Positions 1-7,133 of a DNA stretch of 21,180 nucleotides are shown here, in pieces (within the stretch, counting starts at the first letter, position 1; every line of letters begins with the position of its first letter). The DNA comes from Scatosoma sp045644545. GTDB lineage: Bacteria > Bacillota > Clostridia > Christensenellales > Borkfalkiaceae. Where the stretch lies: NCBI GenBank assembly GCA_045644545.1, contig JAZRHC010000012.1, positions 1-21,180 of the forward strand. Direction: 5' to 3'. The notes under the pieces are model-generated. The model worked only from the letters and a program-made list of their open reading frames with translations, did not search any database and was not told the DNA's origin. The translations under genes and the position numbers were made by a program.

Positions 1-1438
1 GACCGTTCCCTTCCACATCTACTGTGGTCGCCGCGCCGTTATATTCTATCACGATTCTGCCTTTCACGCTATCCGCGTTCATATCGTCGTAGCCCGCTTC
101 CAAAACGTTGAGCTTATCGTGCAAATTGACGAAATCGCGCAGGAATATATCGTGCACTTCGTTTGCGGAAAGCTCTTTGTGCGCGTGGTCGGAAATACTC
201 TTGACGTGATACCCAAATTGCTCGCGCATTTTCGGGGGAAGAATCAGCTTAAACTGCGTTTCCAAAATATACCCGATACCGCCCTTGCCCGATTGCGAAT
301 TGATGCGGATAACGTCCGCCTCGTACACTCTGCCTACGTCGGCAGGGTCGAGCGGGAGATAAGGCACGGTCCAAGTCCCCGTATTCTTTTCCACCCGATA
401 TTTCATTCCCTTTGCAATCGCGTCTTGGTGTGAACCCGAGAACGCCGCAAACACCAGCTGTCCGCTGTACGGCTGTCTTTCGCTGACTTTCATTCTCGTT
501 ACCCGCTCGTACACTTCGGTAATCGAGGGCAAATCGGAGAAATCCAGCTTCGGATCGACACCCTGCGAATACATATTCAGCGCAAGCGTTACGATATCGA
601 CGTTACCCGTGCGTTCGCCGTTACCGAAAAGCGTGCCTTCGATACGGTCGCCGCCTGCGAGCAAGCCCATTTCGCTATCGGCGATCGCACAGCCTCTGTC
701 GTTGTGCGGGTGTAAAGAGATCACGAGGTTTTCTCTGCCCTTTAAATTCTTGCACATATATTCCACCTGACTTGCATATACGTGCGGCATCGAGTGAGAT
801 ACCGTTACGGGAAGATTGATAATCGCCTTATCGTTTGCCGTCGGCTTCCAGATATCGAGCACCGCGTTGCAGATCTCCGCCGCGAACTCGGGCTCCGTGC
901 CCGTGAAGCTTTCGGGGGAATATTCGAAGGTGATCTTGCCCTTTGCTTTCGCCTTATATTCGTTGCAAAGCTTCGCGCCCTTTACGGCAATCTCGATAAT
1001 TTCCTTTTTATCCCGCTTGAACACCTGTTCGCGCTGAGAAACGGAAGTGGAATTATAAAGATGCACCACGGCGTGCTTCGCGCCGTCGATGGCCTCGAAG
1101 GTTTTTGCGATAATATGCTCGCGCGATTGCGTTAAAACCTGAATGGTCACGTCGTCGGGAATCAAATTGCGCTCGATCAGCGTGCGGCAAAATTCGTATT
1201 CCGTTTCGCTCGCCGCGGGGAAACCGACCTCGATCTCTTTAAAGCCGACCTCGCACAAGAGCTTGAAAAATTCCAGCTTTTCTTCGAGGCTCATCGGAAT
1301 AATTAACGCTTGATTGCCGTCGCGAAGATCCACGCTACACCAAACGGGCGGCTTTTCGATATACTGTTTTTTCATCCAGTCCATCGTCACGCCCTCGGGC
1401 GAGAAAAATTGTTTTACGTATTTATCGTTATTTTTCAT
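1..1438 (-). CDS. leuA: 2-isopropylmalate synthase, 3' end cut by window
   Basis: Condenses acetyl-CoA with 2-ketoisovalerate, the committed step of leucine synthesis, in the cytoplasm. I translated this frame by hand: 479 codons are visible and the stop lies beyond the left edge. The N-terminus (KYVKQFFSPEGVTMDWMKKQ) is that of the longer, yeast-like LeuA form. The TIM-barrel catalytic motif DLRDGNQ is at residues 37-43 and the metal-binding HPH at 243-245. The last ~50 visible residues look like the start of the C-terminal LeuA regulatory domain, which normally gives leucine feedback inhibition and is truncated here. The ATG is preceded by AAAGGA at a good distance. Transcription is controlled by the T-box leader just upstream. 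ilvE lies upstream on the same strand but has its own promoter. Identity is strong by motif recognition; the exact subfamily is from memory of its N-terminus. Confidence 0.95.
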   Translation of the reverse strand, partial: MKNNDKYVKQFFSPEGVTMDWMKKQYIEKPPVWCSVDLRDGNQALIIPMSLEEKLEFFKLLCEVGFKEIEVGFPAASETEYEFCRTLIERNLIPDDVTIQVLTQSREHIIAKTFEAIDGAKHAVVHLYNSTSVSQREQVFKRDKKEIIEIAVKGAKLCNEYKAKAKGKITFEYSPESFTGTEPEFAAEICNAVLDIWKPTANDKAIINLPVTVSHSMPHVYASQVEYMCKNLKGRENLVISLHPHNDRGCAIADSEMGLLAGGDRIEGTLFGNGERTGNVDIVTLALNMYSQGVDPKLDFSDLPSITEVYERVTRMKVSERQPYSGQLVFAAFSGSHQDAIAKGMKYRVEKNTGTWTVPYLPLDPADVGRVYEADVIRINSQSGKGGIGYILETQFKLILPPKMREQFGYHVKSISDHAHKELSANEVHDIFLRDFVNLHDKLNVLEAGYDDMNADSVKGRIVIEYNGAATTVDVEGNG

Positions 1439-1463
1439 AGTCGTCCTTTTTCGCTGTCCTTTA

Positions 1464-1516
1464 AACAAAAATCGCCTCTCTCTCGGCGCAACGAAACGCC
1501 GCTTGAAAGAGACGAA
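1464..1516 (-). terminator. T-box intrinsic terminator
   Basis: On the minus strand a long stem forms, with CGGCG/CGCCG at the core and CGTCTCTTTC/GAGAGAGGCG outside it. The loop is TTTCGTTG and TTTTTGTTT follows. It lies between the T-box sequence and the leuA ribosome binding site, as expected for the regulated terminator of the leader. Confidence 0.9.
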
Positions 1517-1740
1517 GTTTTTTCTCCGCGGTACCACTCTTCTTGGTGAAGGCTCACCCACTCGCGTCTTATAAAAGACCTCTCTGTAACGGGAGAACCC
1601 GTCCGAATCTACTAAGCGTTTTCGCCGTTCTCTCGGAGGCTCCGGGAGGAGCTATATTTCATTGACCGTATCGGCTCGCACCGCCCGCCGACTCTCTGAA
1701 AACCTCTTCAATGAATTTTTATCCCTTCATCGCCTTTGTT
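1464..1740 (-). promoter_or_regulatory. T-box leader, leucine (CTC) specifier
   Basis: The minus strand carries the near-invariant T-box sequence AAGAGTGGTACCGCGG at 1526-1541. The stem I apical signature is at 1671-1697 (AGAGAG, then GGTGCGAGCC). Stem I closes by TTCATTG (1709-1715) pairing with CAATGAA (1658-1664). Below it GGGA pairs with TCCC, leaving CTC at 1649-1651 in the specifier position, one base before the lower helix. CTC is a leucine codon, matching the downstream leuA. Uncharged tRNA-Leu should stabilise the antiterminator and allow transcription into leuA; charged tRNA should permit termination. The specifier assignment is my manual fold; the T-box itself is unmistakable. Confidence 0.95.
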
Positions 1741-1760
1741 TAAATATAAATATTTGTACT

Positions 1761-1789
1761 ATTGTATACTATTTTTTTGAATTTGTCAA
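1761..1789 (-). promoter_or_regulatory. sigma-A promoter of the leuA T-box transcript
   Basis: On the minus strand, TTGACA (1784-1789) is followed after exactly 17 bases by TACAAT (1761-1766). Transcription should start near 1754, just before the first T-box helix. Confidence 0.85.
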
Positions 1790-1847
1790 CGCGAATTGCG
1801 CGCTTTTTTATATTTGGTAAAATTTTTCGATTAAAATATGCCTTTTT

Positions 1848-1985
1848 CGCGCAGTCGCGACGAAGAAATGCGTATGTTCACCTTTGATCGGAGAAACGAG
1901 CAGTTCAAGAAGCGACGAGCACCTCGCAGGGAGTTTACTTTGCCGTAAACGAGCAAGAGGCGCGCAGTCGCGACGAAGAAATGCG
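1848..1985. repeat. dispersed-type intergenic repeat with 25-bp direct repeats
   Basis: This stretch lies between the ilvE stop and the leuA promoter. The 25-base sequence beginning CGCGCAGTCGCGACGAAG and ending AAATGCG occurs perfectly at 1848-1872 and 1961-1985, 113 bases apart. Between the copies are shorter related pieces (AACGAGCAGTTC, AAACGAGCAAGAGG) and a small inverted pair (GTTTAC...GTAAAC). The minus strand is open across it, but there is no ribosome binding site and the peptide (RRDCAPLARLRQ, SSLLELLVSP) resembles translations of repeated intergenic DNA. I read it as a non-coding repeat; membership of a genome-wide family is inference. Confidence 0.7.
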
Positions 1986-1997
1986 ACGTTTATATGA

Positions 1998-3059
1998 TCA
2001 AAGCTTATGAATCCAACCGAATTTATCTTCAATCTTACCCCACTGAATCCCCGTTAAGATATCGTAGAGCCTTTGCGTAACTTCCCCGATTCCGCCGTTT
2101 CCAACGACGTATTCCTTTTCGTTATAGGCAAGCTTGCCGATCGGCGATACGACCGCCGCCGTGCCGCAGCCCCAAGCTTCTTTGAGCTCCCCGCTTTCGA
2201 GCGCGGATACGAGCTCTTCTACGGACAACAATCGTTCGCTCACCTTATAGCCGAGGTCTTTCAACACTTCGATACAGCTCTTGCGGGTGATCCCGGGAAG
2301 GATCGAGCCCGTAAGCTTAGGCGTTACGATCTCGTCGCCGATTTTAAACATAACGTTCATCGCGCCGACTTCTTCGATATATTTTCTCTCCACGCCGTCC
2401 AGCCACAACACCTGCGAATATCCCATTTTCGCCGCCCGTTCGCCTGCACGCGTACTCGCCGCGTAGTTGCCGCCGCATTTTGCGTAGCCCGTGCCGCCTC
2501 TGACGGTGCGCACGTCCTCCGATTCGATCATAATATTGACGGGATTGATGCCTTCCGCATAGTAGCTTCCCGAAGGGGAAGCGATCAACATAAAGGTCGC
2601 GTTATGCACCGCGTGCACGCCGAGCGACTCGTCGTTGCCGAAGATATACGGGCGCAGATAAAGGGAAGTCCCAAAAGACTTCGGCACGAATCTCTCTTCC
2701 AGCCGCACGAAGGTTTCGAGAATTTGGAGCGCGTCCTTTTCGTCTAAAAGAGGCAAGCTCATACGCTCCGCCGAGCGGTTCATACGCTTGATATTTTCCA
2801 TCGGGCGGAAAAGCTGAACGCCGCCGTCCGCTCTTCTATACGCCTTCAAGCCCTCGAAGATCTCCGCGCCGTAATGCAAAACCGTTGACGCGGGATGCAA
2901 GGAAATTCTACCGAACGGCACGATTCTTGCGTCGTGCCAACCCCGTTTATCGCTATAATCCATAATAAACATATGATCGGTGAATACCTTTCCAAATCCC
3001 AAACTTTTTTCCGGCGGCATCACGGAGGGAGTCGTCGTTTTCGTAATTTTGATTTCCAT
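1998..3059 (-). CDS. ilvE: branched-chain amino acid aminotransferase
   Basis: PLP enzyme (fold type IV, class II/eukaryote-like BCAT) that interconverts leucine, isoleucine and valine with their 2-keto acids, using glutamate/2-oxoglutarate. The 353-residue length is typical. The substrate-side motif AEIFEGLKAYR (around residues 65-75) and the Schiff-base lysine in GTGYAKCGGNY (Lys194) are present, as is the C-terminal GCGTAAVVSPIG segment. A TTG two codons upstream would overlap the ribosome binding site, so I start at the ATG at 3059. It has its own promoter and sits upstream of leuA on the same strand, separated by a repeat and the T-box promoter, so the two genes are probably regulated apart. 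Confidence 0.95.
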   Translation of the reverse strand: MEIKITKTTTPSVMPPEKSLGFGKVFTDHMFIMDYSDKRGWHDARIVPFGRISLHPASTVLHYGAEIFEGLKAYRRADGGVQLFRPMENIKRMNRSAERMSLPLLDEKDALQILETFVRLEERFVPKSFGTSLYLRPYIFGNDESLGVHAVHNATFMLIASPSGSYYAEGINPVNIMIESEDVRTVRGGTGYAKCGGNYAASTRAGERAAKMGYSQVLWLDGVERKYIEEVGAMNVMFKIGDEIVTPKLTGSILPGITRKSCIEVLKDLGYKVSERLLSVEELVSALESGELKEAWGCGTAAVVSPIGKLAYNEKEYVVGNGGIGEVTQRLYDILTGIQWGKIEDKFGWIHKL

Positions 3060-3064
3060 AATCA

Positions 3065-3070
3065 ACCTCC
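3065..3070 (-). promoter_or_regulatory. ribosome binding site of ilvE
   Basis: GGAGGT lies five bases before the ATG at 3059. It overlaps the in-frame TTG at 3065 and so rules that start out. Confidence 0.8.
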
Positions 3071-3132
3071 CGTCTACGATTCAAAAAACGAATCGCGGCT
3101 ATCGTTACGATTTATTTATATAATTATACAAT

Positions 3133-3161
3133 ATAATAGCACACCGAAAAAGTTAAGTCAA
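3133..3161 (-). promoter_or_regulatory. sigma-A promoter of ilvE
   Basis: On the minus strand TTGACT (3156-3161) and TATTAT (3133-3138) are separated by 17 bases. A small hairpin (GATTC...GAATC) lies in the ~60-base leader; no riboswitch or T-box is visible there. Confidence 0.8.
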
Positions 3162-3207
3162 CGGTTTTGAACGTATTTTTATAAAGTTTTAAGGAAAAAA
3201 TTTATTC

Positions 3208-4827
3208 TTATTCCGCTTCGGCAGCCGCGGCTTCTTCTGCGACTTCCTCCGCGTTTTCCTCCGCTAAATCGACGATAAACTGCTCGTTTTGTTCTTCATA
3301 AGCCGAAAGCATAGGTTTCACGCCAACGCCTTTTTTGCGATCGAAATAGTTCTTCGTGATCTTAACGACGAGTCCGCTCAAAATCACAAGCCCGATAAGG
3401 TTAGGCAACGCCATCAAGCCGTTGAAGGTATCCGAAATCTCCCAAGCGAGATCACTCTTTAAGGTCGCCGCCACGATAACGAGAAGCACGTAGACGATTT
3501 TAAAGGCGTATCTTGCAATCGTTCTGCCCTTTTCGCCCGTTTTTCTGAACAGGAAATCAATGGACTTTTCGCCGTAGTACGACCAAGCCAAAATCGTAGT
3601 AAAGGCAAACAGCGGAATGATAATAGCGTATATCACCGTACCGAACGAACCGAACACGCTTTCAACCGCCATCATCGAAACGGCGGTGTTCGCATAAACG
3701 AATTCGCCGTTCTTTTGTGCGTAAAGCACGGTTTCCATACCTACCGTATCCCCGAAACTTACCAAAATTACAAGCGCGGTAATCGTACAGATGATAAAGG
3801 TATCGAAAAATACTTCAAAGATACCCCAAAGACCTTGCTTAACGGGCTCGCGAGTTGCAGAACTGCAATGCGCGATTACCGAAGAACCAAGCCCCGCTTC
3901 GTTGGAGAACACGCCGCGCGCAAGACCCTTTTGAATGATTTGCGAAAATTCGTAGCCGATAAAGCCCGAAAGCGCAGATTCCACCGAAAAGATATTCTTA
4001 AAGATAAGCGCAAACGCAGCGCCAATCATAGTGATATTCGCAAAAATAACCACGAGTGCCATCACGATAAAGAGTATCGACATAAAAGGAACGAGCACGG
4101 AAGCCACCGTACCGATACTTTTTAACCCGCCAAGTACGACGAGCGCCAATACAAGCGCCACAACAATACCGACGATTAACCCTACCGTTTTATCGCTACC
4201 GGGCAACACCTCTTGATAGGTGCTGGAAATATTATTCGTTTGCGCGCCGCTCATACCGATTGCCGCAAACAGACAGAACACCGCCGCCATAACGCCGAGC
4301 GTTTTTCCTAAGCCTCGCAAGAACGAGCCTCCTTTGCCTTTTACGTTTCTGCCTAAGCCTTCGGAGAGATAATAAGCAGGTCCGCCCGAAAATTCGCCGT
4401 TCTTTTCCTTTTTACGGAAGAACATACCGAGTACGTTTTCGGCGTAGTTGGTGACCATTCCGAAGAACGCGGAAATCCACATCCAGAACACCGCGCCGGG
4501 ACCGCCCGTCATAATCGCAGACGAAACGCCGACGATATTCCCCGTGCCGACCGTACCCGAAATAGCGGTGGCAAAGGCTTGGAAGGAAGAAAGGGTGTTT
4601 TTTTCCTTTTTCTTATCTTTCGCAGGCTTTTTGCCAATGCTTTTAACGGTGGGAATAATCGTTTCACCCCACGACGTGCCGAATTTGCGCACTTGCAGAC
4701 ATTTACTGCGTACGGTGAGCAAAATCCCCGTGCCGAGAATTAAAATAATCATCGGCCAGCCCCACACGACTGCGTTGACAGCCGAGTTGATTTTTTCGAG
4801 CGTATCGAAAAACAGTAAGTTATACAT
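3208..4827 (-). CDS. sodium:alanine/glycine symporter, AGCS family
   Basis: Inner-membrane secondary transporter importing alanine or glycine with Na+. Hydrophobic segments run through the whole protein. The AGCS signature is clear: GTVGTGNIVGVSSAIMTGGP (residues 91-110) followed by GAVFWMW, and later RGVFSNEAGLGSS. At 539 residues it is longer than the usual ~450-490. The excess is a lysine-rich loop at about 64-78 (KSIGKKPAKDKKKEK) and an acidic, alanine/glutamate-rich C-terminal tail, both likely cytoplasmic. AGGAGG stands five bases before the ATG. The glycine riboswitch in its leader makes glycine (perhaps with alanine) the likely substrate. The gene follows the hexuronate operon on the same strand but has its own perfect promoter. 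Confidence 0.93.
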   Translation of the reverse strand: MYNLLFFDTLEKINSAVNAVVWGWPMIILILGTGILLTVRSKCLQVRKFGTSWGETIIPTVKSIGKKPAKDKKKEKNTLSSFQAFATAISGTVGTGNIVGVSSAIMTGGPGAVFWMWISAFFGMVTNYAENVLGMFFRKKEKNGEFSGGPAYYLSEGLGRNVKGKGGSFLRGLGKTLGVMAAVFCLFAAIGMSGAQTNNISSTYQEVLPGSDKTVGLIVGIVVALVLALVVLGGLKSIGTVASVLVPFMSILFIVMALVVIFANITMIGAAFALIFKNIFSVESALSGFIGYEFSQIIQKGLARGVFSNEAGLGSSVIAHCSSATREPVKQGLWGIFEVFFDTFIICTITALVILVSFGDTVGMETVLYAQKNGEFVYANTAVSMMAVESVFGSFGTVIYAIIIPLFAFTTILAWSYYGEKSIDFLFRKTGEKGRTIARYAFKIVYVLLVIVAATLKSDLAWEISDTFNGLMALPNLIGLVILSGLVVKITKNYFDRKKGVGVKPMLSAYEEQNEQFIVDLAEENAEEVAEEAAAAEAE

Positions 4828-4861
4828 ATAAACCTCCTCGCTTTCGCGATTTAAAATTTTT

Positions 4862-4898
4862 CAAAAATAAAACGGAGCGATAAAAACAATCACTCCGT
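4862..4898 (-). terminator. riboswitch-controlled intrinsic terminator
   Basis: On the minus strand ACGGAGTGAT pairs with ATCGCTCCGT (one G-U pair), followed by TTTATTTTT. It stands between the glycine aptamer and the symporter ribosome binding site, the position of an expression-platform terminator. Confidence 0.85.
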
Positions 4899-4935
4899 CC
4901 GTTTCGTAAACTCTCCCCTTTTCGTTAGGGAAATA

Positions 4936-5040
4936 AAAAACTCTGTCCTTTTGCCTGAGAGATTAACGGTTTTACCCGCTTTGCCCCTTCGGCACTCACT
5001 CAAACCCTCGTTCTGTGAGATTCTCCGGAGTGTCATCCAA
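4936..5040 (-). promoter_or_regulatory. glycine riboswitch, single aptamer
   Basis: The minus strand shows the conserved gcvT-type aptamer core: GGAGAATCTC near 5014-5023, GCCGAAGGGGCAA at 4981-4993, and CTCTCAGGCAAAAGGACAGAG spanning 4941-4961. I see only one full aptamer, so it is a singlet. About 50 bases between the transcription start and the aptamer (5041-5092) could hold a degenerate ghost aptamer, which I could not resolve. It should sense glycine and set transcription of the AGCS symporter. The aptamer limits given are approximate. Confidence 0.93.
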
Positions 5041-5099
5041 TCACAGTCGACCGCCTCGCGACTTTCTGCAATCTTCGTCTGACTTATGAAATTTTAATT

Positions 5100-5128
5100 A
5101 TTATAGCAAAACCCTTGCGCTTTGTCAA
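5100..5128 (-). promoter_or_regulatory. consensus sigma-A promoter of the symporter
   Basis: On the minus strand TTGACA (5123-5128) is followed after 17 bases by TATAAT (5100-5105), a perfect consensus. This implies strong initiation, with control left to the riboswitch. Confidence 0.9.
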
Positions 5129-5214
5129 CGATTTTTTCGATATTTTTCGACTTTTTTTTCCATTCAGTCTTTAAAACCGTTCAAAGAAATGGCTACGATA
5201 TATTTTTTGATAGG

Positions 5215-6237
5215 TTATCTTTGCACTCTTCCGCTCGCGTCGCCGCCCGCAAGGTTCTGCACTTCCGCAACGGAAACCATATTATAATCGCCTTCGATCG
5301 AGTGCTTCAAGCAGCTCGCCGCTACGGCAAATTCGATTGCTTTTTGAGGCTCTGCACCGTTCACAAGCGAATAGATAAGCCCACCACCGAAGGAGTCGCC
5401 GCCGCCTACGCGGTCTACGATATGCATTGAATATTTCTTGCTAAAATACGCTTCGCCGCCCGTATAGAGCATACCCGACCAGTCGTTGTCGTTTGCGGAT
5501 TTGCTTTCGCGAAGGGTGATTGCAACGCCCTTGAAATTAAAGCGTTCGGTAAGTTTTTTCGCCACCGAAATATAGCCGTTTCTATCCAGCTTGCCGCCGT
5601 AGATATCCGTGTTGTCGGCTTCAATGCCGAACACGTCCTTCGCGTCCTCTTCGTTCGCGATACAGTAGTCGATATATTCGCAAAGCTTCGCCATTACCTG
5701 ACCTGCTTTTTCCTTGCTCCAAAGCTTTTTGCGGAAATTAAGATCGCAGGAAATCGTGATATTCTTCGCCTTCGCCGCCTTACAAGCTTCGAGGCAGATC
5801 TCCGCCACTTCGTCGCTCAAAGCGGGCGTGATGCCCGTGAAGTGGAACCAATCCACGTTTTCGAAAATAGCGTTCCAGTCGAAATCGGATTTTTTCGCCG
5901 TCGCTATCGCGGAATACGCGCGATCGTAAACGACCTTAGAAGGGCGTTGGCTCGCGCCCTTTTCGCAGTAATAGATCCCCACTCTCTCGCCGCCGCGGAC
6001 GATTTTAGAGGTGTCTACGCCGAACTTACGAAGGGAATTAACCGCCGCCTGCCCGATCTCGTGCGCGGGAAGCTTAGATACGAACGCCGCGTCCACGCCG
6101 TAGTTTGCAAGCGATACGGCTACGTTCGCTTCCGCGCCGCCGAAGGTCGCTTCGTACTTTTCGCTCTGCACGAATCTGAGATAATTTTCGGGAGCGAGTC
6201 TTAACATCAATTCACCGAAAGTAACAACTTTTTTCAT
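5215..6237 (-). CDS. kdgK: 2-keto-3-deoxygluconate kinase (PfkB family)
   Basis: Phosphorylates 2-keto-3-deoxygluconate with ATP to the 6-phosphate, the substrate of kdgA. The 340-residue PfkB fold is clear: GELMLRLAP at 8-16, the glycine pair in FGGAEANVA (32-40), CDLNFR at 164-169, NEED at 195-198, and the C-terminal catalytic motif DRVGGGDSFGGG with base Asp281. This GGGDSFGGG form is that of KDG kinases rather than ribokinase. AAGGAGA precedes the ATG. It is the last gene of the hexuronate operon, separated from kdgA by a lipoprotein gene. The 172-base A+T-rich gap upstream (6238-6409) shows no convincing promoter or terminator. Sugar specificity is inferred from motif and context. Confidence 0.92.
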   Translation of the reverse strand: MKKVVTFGELMLRLAPENYLRFVQSEKYEATFGGAEANVAVSLANYGVDAAFVSKLPAHEIGQAAVNSLRKFGVDTSKIVRGGERVGIYYCEKGASQRPSKVVYDRAYSAIATAKKSDFDWNAIFENVDWFHFTGITPALSDEVAEICLEACKAAKAKNITISCDLNFRKKLWSKEKAGQVMAKLCEYIDYCIANEEDAKDVFGIEADNTDIYGGKLDRNGYISVAKKLTERFNFKGVAITLRESKSANDNDWSGMLYTGGEAYFSKKYSMHIVDRVGGGDSFGGGLIYSLVNGAEPQKAIEFAVAASCLKHSIEGDYNMVSVAEVQNLAGGDASGRVQR

Positions 6238-6409
6238 AATTTTTTCTCCTTAAAAATGTTTTATTTTTTAATATTCTTTTTCGTATCCACAATACACACG
6301 ATCAATCTATACAGACGAGCCTAAAATAAAAGTTGATCCTTTTACCGATAATGCAAGCAACATTCAAACAATTTTTCGTCTATTTTTCATACTATTATCT
6401 CCCGTTCCT

Positions 6410-7069
6410 TTAACTTTCACGATAATACCAACTTGGGAACGGACGCCTGTTCCGTTGCATCCAATCTTTTTGTTTTTCTGCATCGGGGTAGCTTTTTTCA
6501 AAACTTTCATACTCTCCAAGTCTGCCTACGGGTGCAACTCCGCTCGGAGAAACATAAAGAGTATATACTTTCATTATTCCTTTCTCCGTAAAAACTCCTA
6601 AATTACTCGCGCCGTAATATTTTCTATCTTCGCAGTATCCTAAATACGTATACGCGCTGATCCCGTCTTGAAAATCGCTATAACCGTCCAAACCCATATA
6701 ATAGTTGTCCTTATAAATAAACCCTATCAAATGTTTGCGATTGGTCGTATATTTTATAACGCTTTTGGGTAATCCTTTATACGTCGTTTCCCATTCTTCG
6801 GCGTATTCTAATTCCACTAAAAAATATTCGGGATCTTCGTCGTAAAAAGCATATAAGATCTCTACGTCATAATTTACAATACGACGATTTTTAAGCGAAT
6901 CTTCAAACCTCTTCTCCGTCAAATCTTTTAAACGCTCTAAATGTTCTTCTACCGTATATTCCGTTTTAAATTTAGGATGAACGTAATTGCTATCAGCCCA
7001 GTTGCTTTCGTAGCACCCCGCCAAAAAAACAGTTAAAAACGCTAACGTGCAGGGAATAAATTTCTTCAT
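6410..7069 (-). CDS. predicted lipoprotein of unknown function
   Basis: I do not recognise this family. The 219-residue product begins with a short basic start, a hydrophobic stretch and the lipobox LAGC, so Cys19 should be lipidated and the protein exported and membrane-anchored. The mature part is rich in Tyr, Glu, Asp and Lys, with no transmembrane segment and no enzyme motif I can name; it looks like a small globular extracytoplasmic domain. AGGAGA precedes the ATG. It lies between kdgA and kdgK, with gaps of 64 and 172 bases, among genes otherwise packed much more tightly. Parts of the gene and its flanks are visibly more A+T-rich than kdgK and uxaC. Both points suggest later insertion into the operon. 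It need not have any role in uronate use. Confidence 0.75.
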   Translation of the reverse strand: MKKFIPCTLAFLTVFLAGCYESNWADSNYVHPKFKTEYTVEEHLERLKDLTEKRFEDSLKNRRIVNYDVEILYAFYDEDPEYFLVELEYAEEWETTYKGLPKSVIKYTTNRKHLIGFIYKDNYYMGLDGYSDFQDGISAYTYLGYCEDRKYYGASNLGVFTEKGIMKVYTLYVSPSGVAPVGRLGEYESFEKSYPDAEKQKDWMQRNRRPFPSWYYRES

Positions 7070-7133
7070 AAACTTTCTCCTAAACGTTTTAAGATTACAA
7101 TGTCCCTATTCGGATAAAGGATTGCAGAAAACC

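Noticed and set aside
1790..1807. CGCG-AATTG-CGCG followed by CTTTTTT on the plus strand as a terminator
   Set aside because: Only a four-base stem, and no plus-strand transcript is expected to arrive there.
1808..2032. Minus-strand open frame of 74 codons overlapping the ilvE 3' end
   Set aside because: It runs through the direct-repeat segment, lacks a ribosome binding site, overlaps ilvE in another frame and has a low-complexity repeat-like translation.
2073..2747. Plus-strand 224-codon frame opposite ilvE
   Set aside because: An antisense shadow of ilvE with no ribosome binding site or recognisable family; similar shadows lie opposite GH28, fbp, uxaC and nifJ.
5215..6237. Fructokinase or ribokinase assignment
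   Set aside because: The GGGDSFGGG motif, GELMLRLAP start and uronate operon context fit KDG kinase better.
6238..6409. Promoter or terminator between the lipoprotein gene and kdgK
   Set aside because: I tested TATAGA and several TTG-containing pairs on the minus strand; none has good boxes at 16-18 base spacing, and no stem with a T-run is present.
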